From positions 310,001-374,000 of the forward strand of contig NZ_JAPPUX010000002.1 in the NCBI RefSeq assembly GCF_026712185.1: a stretch of 64,000 bases of DNA, given 5' to 3'. The DNA comes from Nocardioides pini. Its GTDB lineage: Bacteria; Actinomycetota; Actinomycetes; Propionibacteriales; Nocardioidaceae. Below are positions 27,001 through 33,504 of the stretch, piece by piece (within the stretch, counting starts at the first letter, position 1; each line of letters begins with the position of its first letter). A program made the position numbers and the translations under genes. The notes beneath the pieces are model-generated. The model saw nothing but the letters and a program-made list of their open reading frames with translations. It did not search any database and had not been told where the DNA came from.

Positions 27001-28963
27001 CCACTTCGAGGCCCGCGCCAGCGACCCCGACGGTGACACGCTCACCTACCTGTGGGACTTCGGCCAGGGCGACGGGCCCTCGGACGTGTCGACCTCGTCG
27101 CACGCCCACGTGACGTACGCCGAGCCCGGCCGGTACACCGCGACCCTGACCGTCAGCGACGGCAAGGGCGGGACCTACGAGGACGAGTTCGAGATCGCCG
27201 TCACCGGCGAGGCGCCGCGGGTCTCCATCGAGGCGACGCCCACCAGTGGATCCGCTCCCCTGCCGGTCGCGTTCGACATCAGTGCGATCGACGACCAGGG
27301 AGGCCCGCTGACCTACGCGTGGGACTTCGGGGACGGGACGACGTACACGGGTCCGAAGCCCCCGCTGAACCACGTCTACACGGCCTCGGGCAGCTACACA
27401 GCGACCCTGACCGTGACCGATCCCGACGGCAACAAGGGCAGCGACAGCGTCGAGATCAGCGTGGACGCGCTGCCCGAGATCGACGCGACGGCCACCCCGG
27501 ACACCGGTGACGCTCCGCTGGAGGTGGACTTCTCCACGGTGGTCACGACCGAGGGCGAGCTCAGCGCCTTCGCCGACGGCACGGCCACCTACCCGGACCT
27601 CACGGGCACCGCGTCGATGGTCCGCTCGCGCGACACGACCGTGACCACGCTCGACGTCACCGGCCTCAAGCCGAACGCCGCGCACATGGTCCACGTCCAC
27701 GAGCAGTCGTGCGCCAACGGCAACGGCGGGGCGCACTTCCGCTTCGACACCGACCAGCCGTTCTCCGAGGCCAACGAGATCTGGCTGCCGTTCACCAGCA
27801 AGGCGGACGGCGCCAGCGGCGAGGTGGTCGTCACCAGCGACCAGCGCGCCGGCTCCAAGGCGGTGGCCCTTGTGATCCACGACCCGGACAACCCGGCCAA
27901 GCGGATCGGGTGCGTCGACCTCGACCCGAGCACCGACGGGCTCACCTACGCCTGGGACTTCGGTGACGGCGAGCAGGCCGAGGGAGCCGACCCGACCCAC
28001 ACCTACACCGAGCCCGGCACCTACGAGGCCACGGTCACGGTGAGCAGGGAGGGCGGCACCGACGAGGTCACCGACACCGTGCAGGTCGTGGTCGGCGGCG
28101 ACGACCCGACCGACCCGACCGACCCGGTCGCGTCGACGGTCACCGCCAGGGCCACGCCCGCCGAGGTCACCGTGGGCGACACCACCAAGGTGGCGGTCGA
28201 GGTCACGGCCGACGGCACCACGCCGAGCGGGCAGGTCACCCTGAGCGGTGGCGGGAAGTCCTACGGACCCGCCGCGCTCGAGGGGGGCACCGCCACCTTC
28301 ACGGCCGGCCCGTTCACCGAGCCGGGGACGGTCGAGCTCACCGCGTCGTACGCCGGCAGCGACGAGGTCGCCGCCGGGGAGGGCACGGTGACCGTCACGG
28401 TCAAGGCCAAGCCGGCTCCGGGTGACACCACCGCCCCCGAGACCACCATCACCGACGGCCCCCAGGGCCAGGGACGAGGTCCGGCAGCGACGTTCACCTT
28501 CACCTCCTCCGAGCCCGGCAGCACCTTCGAGTGCAGCCTGGACGGCGGGGCGTGGGCCGCGTGCGGCTCCCCGGCTACGTTCACCAGGCTCGGGCAGGGC
28601 GAGCACGAGCTGCGGGTGCGGGCCACCGACAAGGCGGGCAGCACCGACGCCAGCCCGGCGGCCCGGACCTGGACGGTCGACCGGGGCAAGCCCACGGTCA
28701 AGGTCCTGGGTCGCCAGGCGACCAAGGACCGGACGCCCACGGTGCGCGCCCGCCTCCAGGACCGGTACGACAACCTCCGGGCGCGCGACGTGAAGGTGCT
28801 TTTCGGCGGCCGGAAGGCGGCCTCGGTGCGGGTGACCCGCAAGGGCCTGCTGGTCGCGACGTCGAGGACGCTCGCGCCCGGGCGGCACCGCGTGGTGCTC
28901 GTCGTCCGTGACGAGGCAGGCAACAAGCGTGTCGTCCGCTGGTGGCTCACCGTGCGCCGCTGA
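21053..28963 (+). CDS. Giant secreted multidomain PQQ-type dehydrogenase with DUF1080, cupredoxin and SOD-like modules
   Basis: 2636 aa with a signal peptide. In order: PQQ glucose/sorbosone dehydrogenase propeller (about 80-560; VMGLRNPYRLGVD); PKD (563-650); a beta domain; CBM6-like module starting LRQAEHATN (762-899); PKD (902-990); DUF1080/3-keto-disaccharide hydrolase-like domain (993-1180; FELLFDGTDVSAW); two PKD (1183-1360); an unrecognised beta domain (1363-1546); DUF1349/concanavalin-like domain (1553-1762); PKD; cupredoxin (1858-1957) with ligands H1903, C1943, H1946, M1950; two PKD; and a PKD split by a Cu/Zn-SOD-like domain (about 2170-2294; H2214, H2216). Ig-like modules and an Arg-rich C-terminus end it. 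Likely role: extracellular oxidation and cleavage of glycans with electron transfer through bound copper; the coupling is inference. ATG 21053 has GGAAGG 7 nt upstream. Confidence 0.88.
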   Translation: MPVRSRQLLVSLLALVTGLALALGLTAPVAAATPDPLPDRATPGASPSPGSEKAPAAKGDADAGANVAAADDPPDLSKFQKVVLGQGTGLGEVMELTVAPDGRVFFITRAGDISMYDPADGSIEIIMNNPSLGVWSGLEDGGLGITLDPDFADNGWVYVYYAPLPASHNANRLSRLTVETDGDGETSIDKASEKVILEVGTQRNVCCHSAGSVQFGDGGVLHLATGDNTSSSDNDGYSPHDERPGRSDYDAQKSSANTNDLRGKILRVIPRDDDAGDVDPKAGDGISYDIPEGNLFGEGDAYPSALYPDAPADKTRPEIYVMGLRNPYRLGVDADTDALYWGEVGPDSRVNSPNRGPRHFEEFNRTEVAMNGGWPYCGGEVGDDLTKMDFGGAYVDWDFVANRYRTNPDGSPKRFPCNDPQEMADVNDSPNSSGLQTLPPMTDAWIPYSDVAPYKYPAVQGSTPTGGQVYRQSQNTAAKDTAFPAHYEGSYFMSEMSRGWIKEVRMDAEGNVASVNDFMGGFVAPGDLEFGPDGSMYVLEYGTGFFSGSPQTKLVRIDYAINGSAPVARASADVTEGPAPLAVQFSSDGTSDPDGDDVTYAWDLDGDGQTDSTDADPSYTYDSAGDYTVVLTVTDSTGKSATSQVVVNVGNTAPTVQIELPVDGGFYASGDDIPFVVDVQDAEETVDCSEVVVQEGLGHDIHVHPNLSVNGCEGTIRTAASADHGPDANTYGVLIATYRDGGANDGANAPLQGSDTVILQPKLRQAEHATNRQGVGYTGYDDKSGTRPGGGGLITGMGNGDWVMFDPMSLANMTDVSIRYSGGPQAGATIQVRAGAADGPVVATVALDGGTQGQYFYKTVTAAITARDADAGGRPLYFVYSGNGEMNFDEFSVDGKGVAGNTSPVITSATATPADGLAPLEVDFAVEAEDPDGDDITYAWDFGVEGTDDDTADTATASWTYPEPGTYTATVTVEDSTGKSTSQAVEVTVRQPCATAPTPDEGFELLFDGTDVSAWKQAGPGGFTVENCALTSSGGLGLFWYSERTFDDYVVRLQFKLSDEGDNSGVFTRFPDPGNDPWVAVDNGHEIQIKEGQPNDEPQKTGSVYNFDREDDRNAKPIGEWNDYEIRVSGQTYTMTLNGKVVNEYTSDGSRGTGGYIGLQNHGDADEVSFRNIQVKELEVEEPFVNKLTADPVRGGAPLTVDFTAEGIDRQDDAITYEWDFGDGSAPVTGGAEVSHTYADGGTFTAEVTPVDADGNRGLTRTTEEITVLVDPVATATATPRCGVLPLDVDFDASATDPQDQSVTWTWDFGVDGTDDDTSTERSPTWTYTEAGEYTATVTATDPDGNTGTSTVRIEVLADGECRPVADLSELFNNDGISTDANPGDGNFDGGGWTFAAELLPQAVQQNGGPVRLNGVDYDFGSPADGQLNNVESDGQVITLPTGTYDELSILATAHNGDVQKEATLAYNDGTTVQVPLRFTDWAVTPKFGEEIAIDMPYRHNGGGNTSPRVMIFTQRIPLDAGKQPDTLTLPADPKLHVFGVSGVRGEEPAPPCEQPERSDEFDDAELLDNCHWTVRRPDETAYDVSDGALHLTARPGEYNDTANIITQDAPDGAWTATTKVTWDPTEAGQQAGLVVAGSGGSGFAKLTFVDKGNDNEWIEFLKSSSPSNNDFEFSGDWNTGGGSFDGPFLPGDFPTTFWLRFTSDGSQLRGWYSTDGEQFTEVGDPRTLAGITNPRVGVMALKGGAGGNPVADFDFFRWSGVEQGEAPTVTAAAEPTTGTSPLDVEFSAEGTDPEGGALTYAWDFGVGGTQDDTADTADASWTYTEPGTYTATVTVTDPEGQTGEDTVEVVVEEPAEGRTWVVDAVDSATDNQWVSEDNGTSTVTIEVGDTVEWQFDEATMGHDLTSLSTGTAWDPPLQEYRDPGGAPVRYTFTEPGTYEYWCSIHGATMRGTVVVEEPGADNQPPTANPLVDPRVGAAPLYVHFEARASDPDGDTLTYLWDFGQGDGPSDVSTSSHAHVTYAEPGRYTATLTVSDGKGGTYEDEFEIAVTGEAPRVSIEATPTSGSAPLPVAFDISAIDDQGGPLTYAWDFGDGTTYTGPKPPLNHVYTASGSYTATLTVTDPDGNKGSDSVEISVDALPEIDATATPDTGDAPLEVDFSTVVTTEGELSAFADGTATYPDLTGTASMVRSRDTTVTTLDVTGLKPNAAHMVHVHEQSCANGNGGAHFRFDTDQPFSEANEIWLPFTSKADGASGEVVVTSDQRAGSKAVALVIHDPDNPAKRIGCVDLDPSTDGLTYAWDFGDGEQAEGADPTHTYTEPGTYEATVTVSREGGTDEVTDTVQVVVGGDDPTDPTDPVASTVTARATPAEVTVGDTTKVAVEVTADGTTPSGQVTLSGGGKSYGPAALEGGTATFTAGPFTEPGTVELTASYAGSDEVAAGEGTVTVTVKAKPAPGDTTAPETTITDGPQGQGRGPAATFTFTSSEPGSTFECSLDGGAWAACGSPATFTRLGQGEHELRVRATDKAGSTDASPAARTWTVDRGKPTVKVLGRQATKDRTPTVRARLQDRYDNLRARDVKVLFGGRKAASVRVTRKGLLVATSRTLAPGRHRVVLVVRDEAGNKRVVRWWLTVRR

Positions 28964-28983
28964 TGGCCGGTCCGTCCGCGCCT

Positions 28984-29010
28984 GCGCCCGCCGGTGTCCC
29001 CGGCGGGCGC
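28984..29010. terminator. Bidirectional terminator hairpin
   Basis: An 11-bp perfect GC stem, GCGCCCGCCGG (28984-28994) with CCGGCGGGCGC (29000-29010), around a 5-nt loop. It sits between the convergent giant dehydrogenase gene and the patatin gene. Confidence 0.75.
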
Positions 29011-29025
29011 GGGCGAGGACGGACC

Positions 29026-29868
29026 TCAGGCAGCCCAGACGGGCCCGACCTGGTCGACCAGGTCGCGGGACTGGCGCAGGCCGGCCTCGGCCGCGACCGC
29101 GCGCTTCGCCGGGTCGAGGAGGTTGCGACCGAACGCGGCCAGCGCGTCGGTGTCCGGCGTGACGACCGACCACGCGCGCGGGGCGACCCGCTCGAGCTGC
29201 GCGCGGATGGACACCTTCTTGCTCACCGAGCGCGGGAGCGGCGCGAGGACGACGACCCGCTCGGCGCCCTCGGCCACGTCGACGTTGGCCGTGGACCGCA
29301 TCCCGCCGTCCATGAAGGTGCGGCCGTCGATCTCGACGGGAGGCCACACCGTGGGCACCGCACAGCTGGCCGCGACCGCCGCGACCAGGTCGACGCCGGA
29401 GTCGGGCCCGAAGACGGTGAACTCGCCGCTGGTGGCGTCGACGGCGGTGATGCGCAGGTCACGGTCGGGCCAGTGGTGCACCGGGAGCCGGGCGCGGATG
29501 ACGCCCTCGCGGTCGACGCTGCCGGGCGCGTGCGCAGCATGCGCGACCCGGCCGACCCGGGCGAGCTTGTCGCGACCGCTCCCGGGCAGCACGTACGGCG
29601 GCACGAGCTTGAGCGCGGCGATGCGTGACAGCCGGCCGCCGAGCTCGGCGTCGGCGGGCTCGAGCTGGGCGGCATAGAGCTCCTCGAGCGGTACGCCGTT
29701 GGTCACCTGAGCGCCGACGACCGACCCGGCCGAGGTGCCGACGACGATGTCGGCCCCGGTCAGGTCGACGCCTGCCCGTGCGAGGCCGGTGAGGACCCCG
29801 AGCTCCCACGCGATGCCCGTGATGCCCCCGCCGCCGAGGACCAGTGCCGACGTGCCGTGTCCGGTCAT
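29026..29868 (-). CDS. Patatin-like phospholipase
   Basis: 280-aa serine hydrolase with the Ser-Asp dyad of patatins. The oxyanion loop is LVLGGGGITGIAWELG (residues 10-25), the nucleophile elbow VVGTSAGSVVG (about 42-52) and the catalytic Asp motif FMDGGMRSTAN. It has no signal peptide, so it should act in the cytoplasm or on the inner membrane face as an acyl hydrolase. The lipid substrate is unknown. ATG 29868 begins MTGHGTSALVLGGGG. It lies 119 bp downstream of rpsA, from which it is separated by a strong hairpin, and is convergent with the giant gene. Confidence 0.93.
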   Translation of the reverse strand: MTGHGTSALVLGGGGITGIAWELGVLTGLARAGVDLTGADIVVGTSAGSVVGAQVTNGVPLEELYAAQLEPADAELGGRLSRIAALKLVPPYVLPGSGRDKLARVGRVAHAAHAPGSVDREGVIRARLPVHHWPDRDLRITAVDATSGEFTVFGPDSGVDLVAAVAASCAVPTVWPPVEIDGRTFMDGGMRSTANVDVAEGAERVVVLAPLPRSVSKKVSIRAQLERVAPRAWSVVTPDTDALAAFGRNLLDPAKRAVAAEAGLRQSRDLVDQVGPVWAA

Positions 29869-29923
29869 GGGCCCCTTTGTAGCGGACCGGACCTGACGGT
29901 GCGCGCCGCGGGAGGACGACGAC

Positions 29924-29949
29924 GGCCCGCCGGGTCTCCCCGGCGGGCC
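29924..29949. terminator. rpsA terminator hairpin
   Basis: 11-bp perfect stem GGCCCGCCGGG (29924-29934) and CCCGGCGGGCC (29939-29949) with a TCTC loop, 39-64 nt after the rpsA stop in its reading direction. No U-tract, as is common in GC-rich actinobacteria. Confidence 0.8.
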
Positions 29950-29987
29950 ATCGTGGTGCTGCTGGATGCTACGTGGCGATCAGCGGA

Positions 29988-31469
29988 TCAGTTCGAGCCG
30001 CCGGTCAGCTTCTCGCGGAGCGCCTGCAGCGCCTCGTCGGAAGCCAGCGAGCCGCCGGTGTCGCCACCGGTCTCGGCCGCCTCGTCGCCACCGGAGGAGT
30101 AGGACGTGGCCTCGCCGGCCTCGACCTCGGCCTGCTTGGCCTCCTCCTGCTGCTTGACGTGCGCCTCCCAGCGGGCGTGCGCCTTGGCGTACTGGTCCTC
30201 CCAGATCGCACGCTGCTCGTCGAAGCCCTCGAGCCACTCGCCCGTCTCGGGGTCGAAGCCCTCGGGGTAGACGTAGTTGCCCTGCTCGTCGTAGGTGGCG
30301 GTCATGCCGTAGAGCGTCGGGTCGAACTCCTCCACGTCGGCGGCGGCCGCGGTCTCGTTGGCCTGCTTGAGCGACAGCGAGATCCGGCGACGCTCGAGGT
30401 CGATGTCGATGATCTTGACCATGACGTCGTCGTTGACCTGGACGACCTGCTCGGGGATCTCGACGTGACGCTCGGCGAGCTCGGAGATGTGCACCAGGCC
30501 CTCGATGCCCTCCTCGACGCGGACGAACGAGCCGAAGGGCACCAGCTTGGTGACCTTGCCCGGCACGATCTGGCCGATCTGGTGGGTGCGGGCGAAGTGC
30601 TGCCACGGGTCCTCCTGCGTCGCCTTCAGCGACAGGGAGACACGCTCGCGGTCCATGTCCACGTCGAGGACCTCGACGGTGACCTCGTCGCCGACGGCGA
30701 CGACCTCGGACGGGTGGTCGATGTGCTTCCAGGACAGCTCGGAGACGTGGACGAGGCCGTCGACGCCGCCGAGGTCCACGAACGCACCGAAGTTGACGAT
30801 CGAGGACACGACGCCCTTGCGGATCTGGCCCTTCTGGAGCTGGGTCAGGAAGCCGTGGCGGACCTCGGACTGGGTCTGCTCGAGCCAGGCGCGGCGCGAC
30901 AGGACCACGTTGTTGCGGTTCTTGTCGAGCTCGATGATCTTCGCCTCGAGCGTCTGGCCGACGTAGGGCTGCAGGTCGCGCACGCGGCGCATCTCCACCA
31001 GCGAGGCGGGGAGGAAGCCGCGGAGGCCGATGTCGAGGATGAGGCCGCCCTTGACGACCTCGATGACGGTGCCCTCGACGACGCCGTCCTCCTCCTTGAC
31101 CTGCTCGATGGTGCCCCAGGCACGCTCGTACTGAGCACGCTTCTTGGACAGGATCAGGCGACCTTCCTTGTCCTCCTTCTGGAGGACCAGGGCCTCGACC
31201 TTGTCGCCGACGGTGACGACCTCGTTGGGGTCGACGTCGTGCTTGATCGACAGCTCACGCGAGGGGATGACGCCCTCGGTCTTGTAGCCGATGTCGAGCA
31301 GGACCTCGTCGCGGTCCACCTTGACGATGGTGCCGTCGACGATGTCACCGTCGTTGAAGTACTTGATGGTCTCGTCGATGGCGGCGAGGAAGTCCTCTTC
31401 GGACCCGATGTCGTTGACGGCCACCTGGGGGGCGTCGTAGTCCGGAAGAGTGGAGAGCGTGCTCGTCAT
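29988..31469 (-). CDS. rpsA: 30S ribosomal protein S1
   Basis: 493-aa mRNA-binding ribosomal protein. It carries four S1 RNA-binding repeats: VDGTIVKVDRDEVLLDIGYKTEG, VEGTVIEVVKGGLILDIGLRGFLPAS, RKGVVSSIVNFGAFVDLGGVDG and VPGKVTKLVPFGSFVRVEEGIEG. A long acidic, Gln/Ala/Glu-rich C-terminal tail (about 365-493) is typical of actinobacterial S1. ATG 31469 begins MTSTLSTLPDYD. Its leader contains a small palindrome that could mask the ribosome binding site. The gene has its own terminator. In M. tuberculosis rpsA lies between polA and coaE; here both neighbours are about 17-21 kb away. Confidence 0.97.
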   Translation of the reverse strand: MTSTLSTLPDYDAPQVAVNDIGSEEDFLAAIDETIKYFNDGDIVDGTIVKVDRDEVLLDIGYKTEGVIPSRELSIKHDVDPNEVVTVGDKVEALVLQKEDKEGRLILSKKRAQYERAWGTIEQVKEEDGVVEGTVIEVVKGGLILDIGLRGFLPASLVEMRRVRDLQPYVGQTLEAKIIELDKNRNNVVLSRRAWLEQTQSEVRHGFLTQLQKGQIRKGVVSSIVNFGAFVDLGGVDGLVHVSELSWKHIDHPSEVVAVGDEVTVEVLDVDMDRERVSLSLKATQEDPWQHFARTHQIGQIVPGKVTKLVPFGSFVRVEEGIEGLVHISELAERHVEIPEQVVQVNDDVMVKIIDIDLERRRISLSLKQANETAAAADVEEFDPTLYGMTATYDEQGNYVYPEGFDPETGEWLEGFDEQRAIWEDQYAKAHARWEAHVKQQEEAKQAEVEAGEATSYSSGGDEAAETGGDTGGSLASDEALQALREKLTGGSN

Positions 31470-31473
31470 ATGG

Positions 31474-31486
31474 AAGGAATTTCCTT
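31474..31486 (-). promoter_or_regulatory. Short palindrome over the rpsA ribosome binding site
   Basis: On the minus strand AAGGAAATTCCTT ends 4 nt before the rpsA ATG. The SD-like AAGGAA can pair with TTCCTT, so translation could be modulated. S1 autoregulation is known in E. coli; this element is only a candidate. Confidence 0.35.
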
Positions 31487-31659
31487 GGATGGATGGAGTC
31501 GTGCGGACGCGTGCAGCTGCCTGTTTCACTGGCCCCCGACGGTGACTGATCACACGCGGTGACACGGCGAGCCCGGGTTCGCTCGGTATGGAAGCCGGGC
31601 AGACGACTGGCGCAACACCCAAGCGTACGCGCGCGCGCCGCCTCGCGTCCAACCGGGCT

Positions 31660-31703
31660 GCCACGCTCGGCCCACGCTCGGCCCACGCTCGGCCCACGCT
31701 CGG
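31660..31703. repeat. 11-bp tandem repeat, four copies
   Basis: Four consecutive copies of CCCACGCTCGG (the first has G as its first base), 31660-31703. They lie 19 bp after the phosphotransferase stop and about 190 bp upstream of the rpsA start. The unit length is near one helical turn. Confidence 0.9.
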
Positions 31704-31721
31704 ACCGACCCCGAGGGGCCG

Positions 31722-32624
31722 CTACGACGCGGGCGGCCCGGCGTGCAGCTCACCGGTCCGCGCGACGGACCGGAGCAGCCCCGCCGCGCGATCGGCGACG
31801 GGGTTGTCACCGGCCCGGGCGGCGAGGTCGACGAGTGCCCAGAGGTCAGCGGCTCGCGCCCCGTCGAGCAACGTGTCGAGCGCACCCCCGTGCCGCGTCG
31901 TCCAGGCCCCGAGGACGCCCGCCACGTAGGCCGGCTCCCGCTCGAACCTCAGCAGGTTGCCCAGGTCGGTCCACGGGTGCCCCGCGTGGGCGAACTCCCA
32001 GTCCAGGACGCCCGTGACCTCGAGGGTGATGGGGTCGACGAGCAGGTTCTTCGGGTTGAGGTCGCTGTGGACCAGGCAGGTCCGCCGCTCGGTGTCGAGC
32101 AGGTCCTGCGCGCGCCGGGCGACCTCCCCCAGCGCGGTGAGCTCGGGCTCGGGCCACCGCGCCAGGCGCGAGGCGACCCAGACGTCGAGGCCGCCGTCGG
32201 GGAAGTCGCCCACCGTCAGCTCCGCGTCCACGAAGGGTCCCGGGCGCAGCATCGGCATCCCCGCCAGGGCGGCGGCGACCGCCCCGGTGCTCGCCCCCAG
32301 TCGGATGAGGCCGTCGGTGTCCCCGGTCGCGGACAACCGCGCCACCACGAGGTCGCCGCGCTCCCCCGGCAGCCACGACGTCACCAACAGGCCCGGCCGG
32401 CCGGTCGCTGCGTCGGAGCGCCGCACCTCCAGGACGTCGGGGACGGGCAGGAGCCCGCGCACGAGCCGCAGCACCGCCTGGTCGACCTCGGGTGCCGTGG
32501 CACCGCGGGGGTCGTCGGGCGGGTAGAGGCGGACGACGGCACGCTCCCCGCCGACCTCGCCGACGAACGTGCGGCCCGAGTGGCCGCCGTCCAGCGGCCG
32601 CAGCACCGGTTCGAGGTCGCTCAT
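31722..32624 (-). CDS. APH-type phosphotransferase
   Basis: 300-aa protein of the aminoglycoside/choline kinase-like fold. The catalytic loop is TCLVHSDLNPKNLLVDP (HxDxxxxN) and the metal-binding Asp is in VTGVLDWEFAHAGHPWTDLG. The N-lobe contains FVGEVGGERAVVRLYPP, where a Lys would normally bind ATP but an Arg is found. The substrate is unknown, and sequence alone does not justify calling it an antibiotic resistance enzyme. An in-frame start 6 codons upstream exists, but MSDLEPVLRPL is the more natural N-terminus. It is divergent from the methyltransferase at 32683 and 252 bp upstream of rpsA. Confidence 0.85.
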   Translation of the reverse strand: MSDLEPVLRPLDGGHSGRTFVGEVGGERAVVRLYPPDDPRGATAPEVDQAVLRLVRGLLPVPDVLEVRRSDAATGRPGLLVTSWLPGERGDLVVARLSATGDTDGLIRLGASTGAVAAALAGMPMLRPGPFVDAELTVGDFPDGGLDVWVASRLARWPEPELTALGEVARRAQDLLDTERRTCLVHSDLNPKNLLVDPITLEVTGVLDWEFAHAGHPWTDLGNLLRFEREPAYVAGVLGAWTTRHGGALDTLLDGARAADLWALVDLAARAGDNPVADRAAGLLRSVARTGELHAGPPAS

Positions 32625-32670
32625 CGGGCGTGATGCTGGCACGGGGAGCCGTCGATGTCACCCCGCGGAC

Positions 32671-32676
32671 TACGCT
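32671..32676 (+). promoter_or_regulatory. -10 hexamer TACGCT, leaderless start
   Basis: TACGCT ends 6 nt before the GTG at 32683. No Shine-Dalgarno is present. Confidence 0.5.
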
Positions 32677-32682
32677 CCCGGC

Positions 32683-33504
32683 GTGGAGGATCACCTGCCG
32701 CAGTCCGTGCGGGTCGAGCGGCGCCCCGTCTCCGAGCACGAGTCCCGCAGTGCCAACGGTCCCGACTGGGACCGCTACGCCGACGAGTACCAGGCCACCC
32801 ACGGAGCATTCCTCGGTGACGCCGGCTTCGTCTGGGGGCCCGAGGGCCACACCGAGGACGAGCTCGGCGTCCTCGGCGACGTGGCCGGTCTCGACGTCCT
32901 CGAGGTGGGCAGCGGCGCCGGCCAGTGCTCGCGCTGGGTGCGCACCCGCGGCGGGCGCGGGTTCGGCCTGGACCTCTCCCACCGGCAGCTCCAGCACTCG
33001 TTGCGCCTCGACGAGGAGACGGGCGTGGCCGTGCCGTCCGTCCGGGGCACCGCGACCGCCCTCCCCTTCAGGGCCCGGAGCTTCGACGTCGTCTTCTGCT
33101 CCTTCGGGGCCCTGCAGTTCGTGAGCGACATCGACGTCGCGGTGGGCGAGGTCGCGCGCGTGCTGCGCCCGGGGGGTCGCTTCGCGTTCTCCGTCACGCA
33201 CCCGACGCGCTGGATGTTCCCCGACGACCCGGGCGAGGCCGGCCTCACCGCGACTCAGTCCTACTGGGACCGCACCCCCTACGTGGAGGTCGACGACGAG
33301 AGCGGCGTGGTCTCCTACGTCGAGCACCACCGCACGGTGGGCGACTGGGTCCGCCTCCTGGCGGCCGCGGACTTCAGGCTCGTGGACCTCGTCGAGCCCG
33401 AGTGGCCCGAGCAGCACGACCGGGTCTGGGGCGGCTGGTCACGCACTCGCGGGCTGCTGACGCCCGGCACCGCGATCTTCGCGGCGCACCTCGGGACCCG
33501 TTGA
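32683..33504 (+). CDS. Class I SAM-dependent methyltransferase
   Basis: 273-aa Rossmann-fold methyltransferase. Motif I is LDVLEVGSGAGQCSRWV (about residues 67-83), with the acidic ribose-binding end in GFGLDLS. Motif IV-like segment SFDVVFCSFGALQFV and LRPGGRFAFSVTHPTRWMF follow, the arrangement of the Methyltransf_11 group. The substrate is unknown. GTG 32683 has TACGCT 6 nt upstream. The gene is divergent from the phosphotransferase. Its last 66 bp overlap antisense with the 3' end of the transglutaminase-like gene. Confidence 0.9.
   Translation: MEDHLPQSVRVERRPVSEHESRSANGPDWDRYADEYQATHGAFLGDAGFVWGPEGHTEDELGVLGDVAGLDVLEVGSGAGQCSRWVRTRGGRGFGLDLSHRQLQHSLRLDEETGVAVPSVRGTATALPFRARSFDVVFCSFGALQFVSDIDVAVGEVARVLRPGGRFAFSVTHPTRWMFPDDPGEAGLTATQSYWDRTPYVEVDDESGVVSYVEHHRTVGDWVRLLAAADFRLVDLVEPEWPEQHDRVWGGWSRTRGLLTPGTAIFAAHLGTR

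Noticed and set aside
25289..29347. Second long minus-strand open frame (about 1350 codons) across the giant gene and patatin
   Set aside because: Same kind of antisense shadow. The sense strand has clear PKD, cupredoxin and concanavalin-like domains and the patatin frame.
31660..31703. CRISPR array
   Set aside because: The units are adjacent 11-mers without spacers and no cas genes are present.
31722..32624. Aminoglycoside resistance gene
   Set aside because: It only shares the general APH kinase fold. Context and divergence give no support for antibiotic modification.
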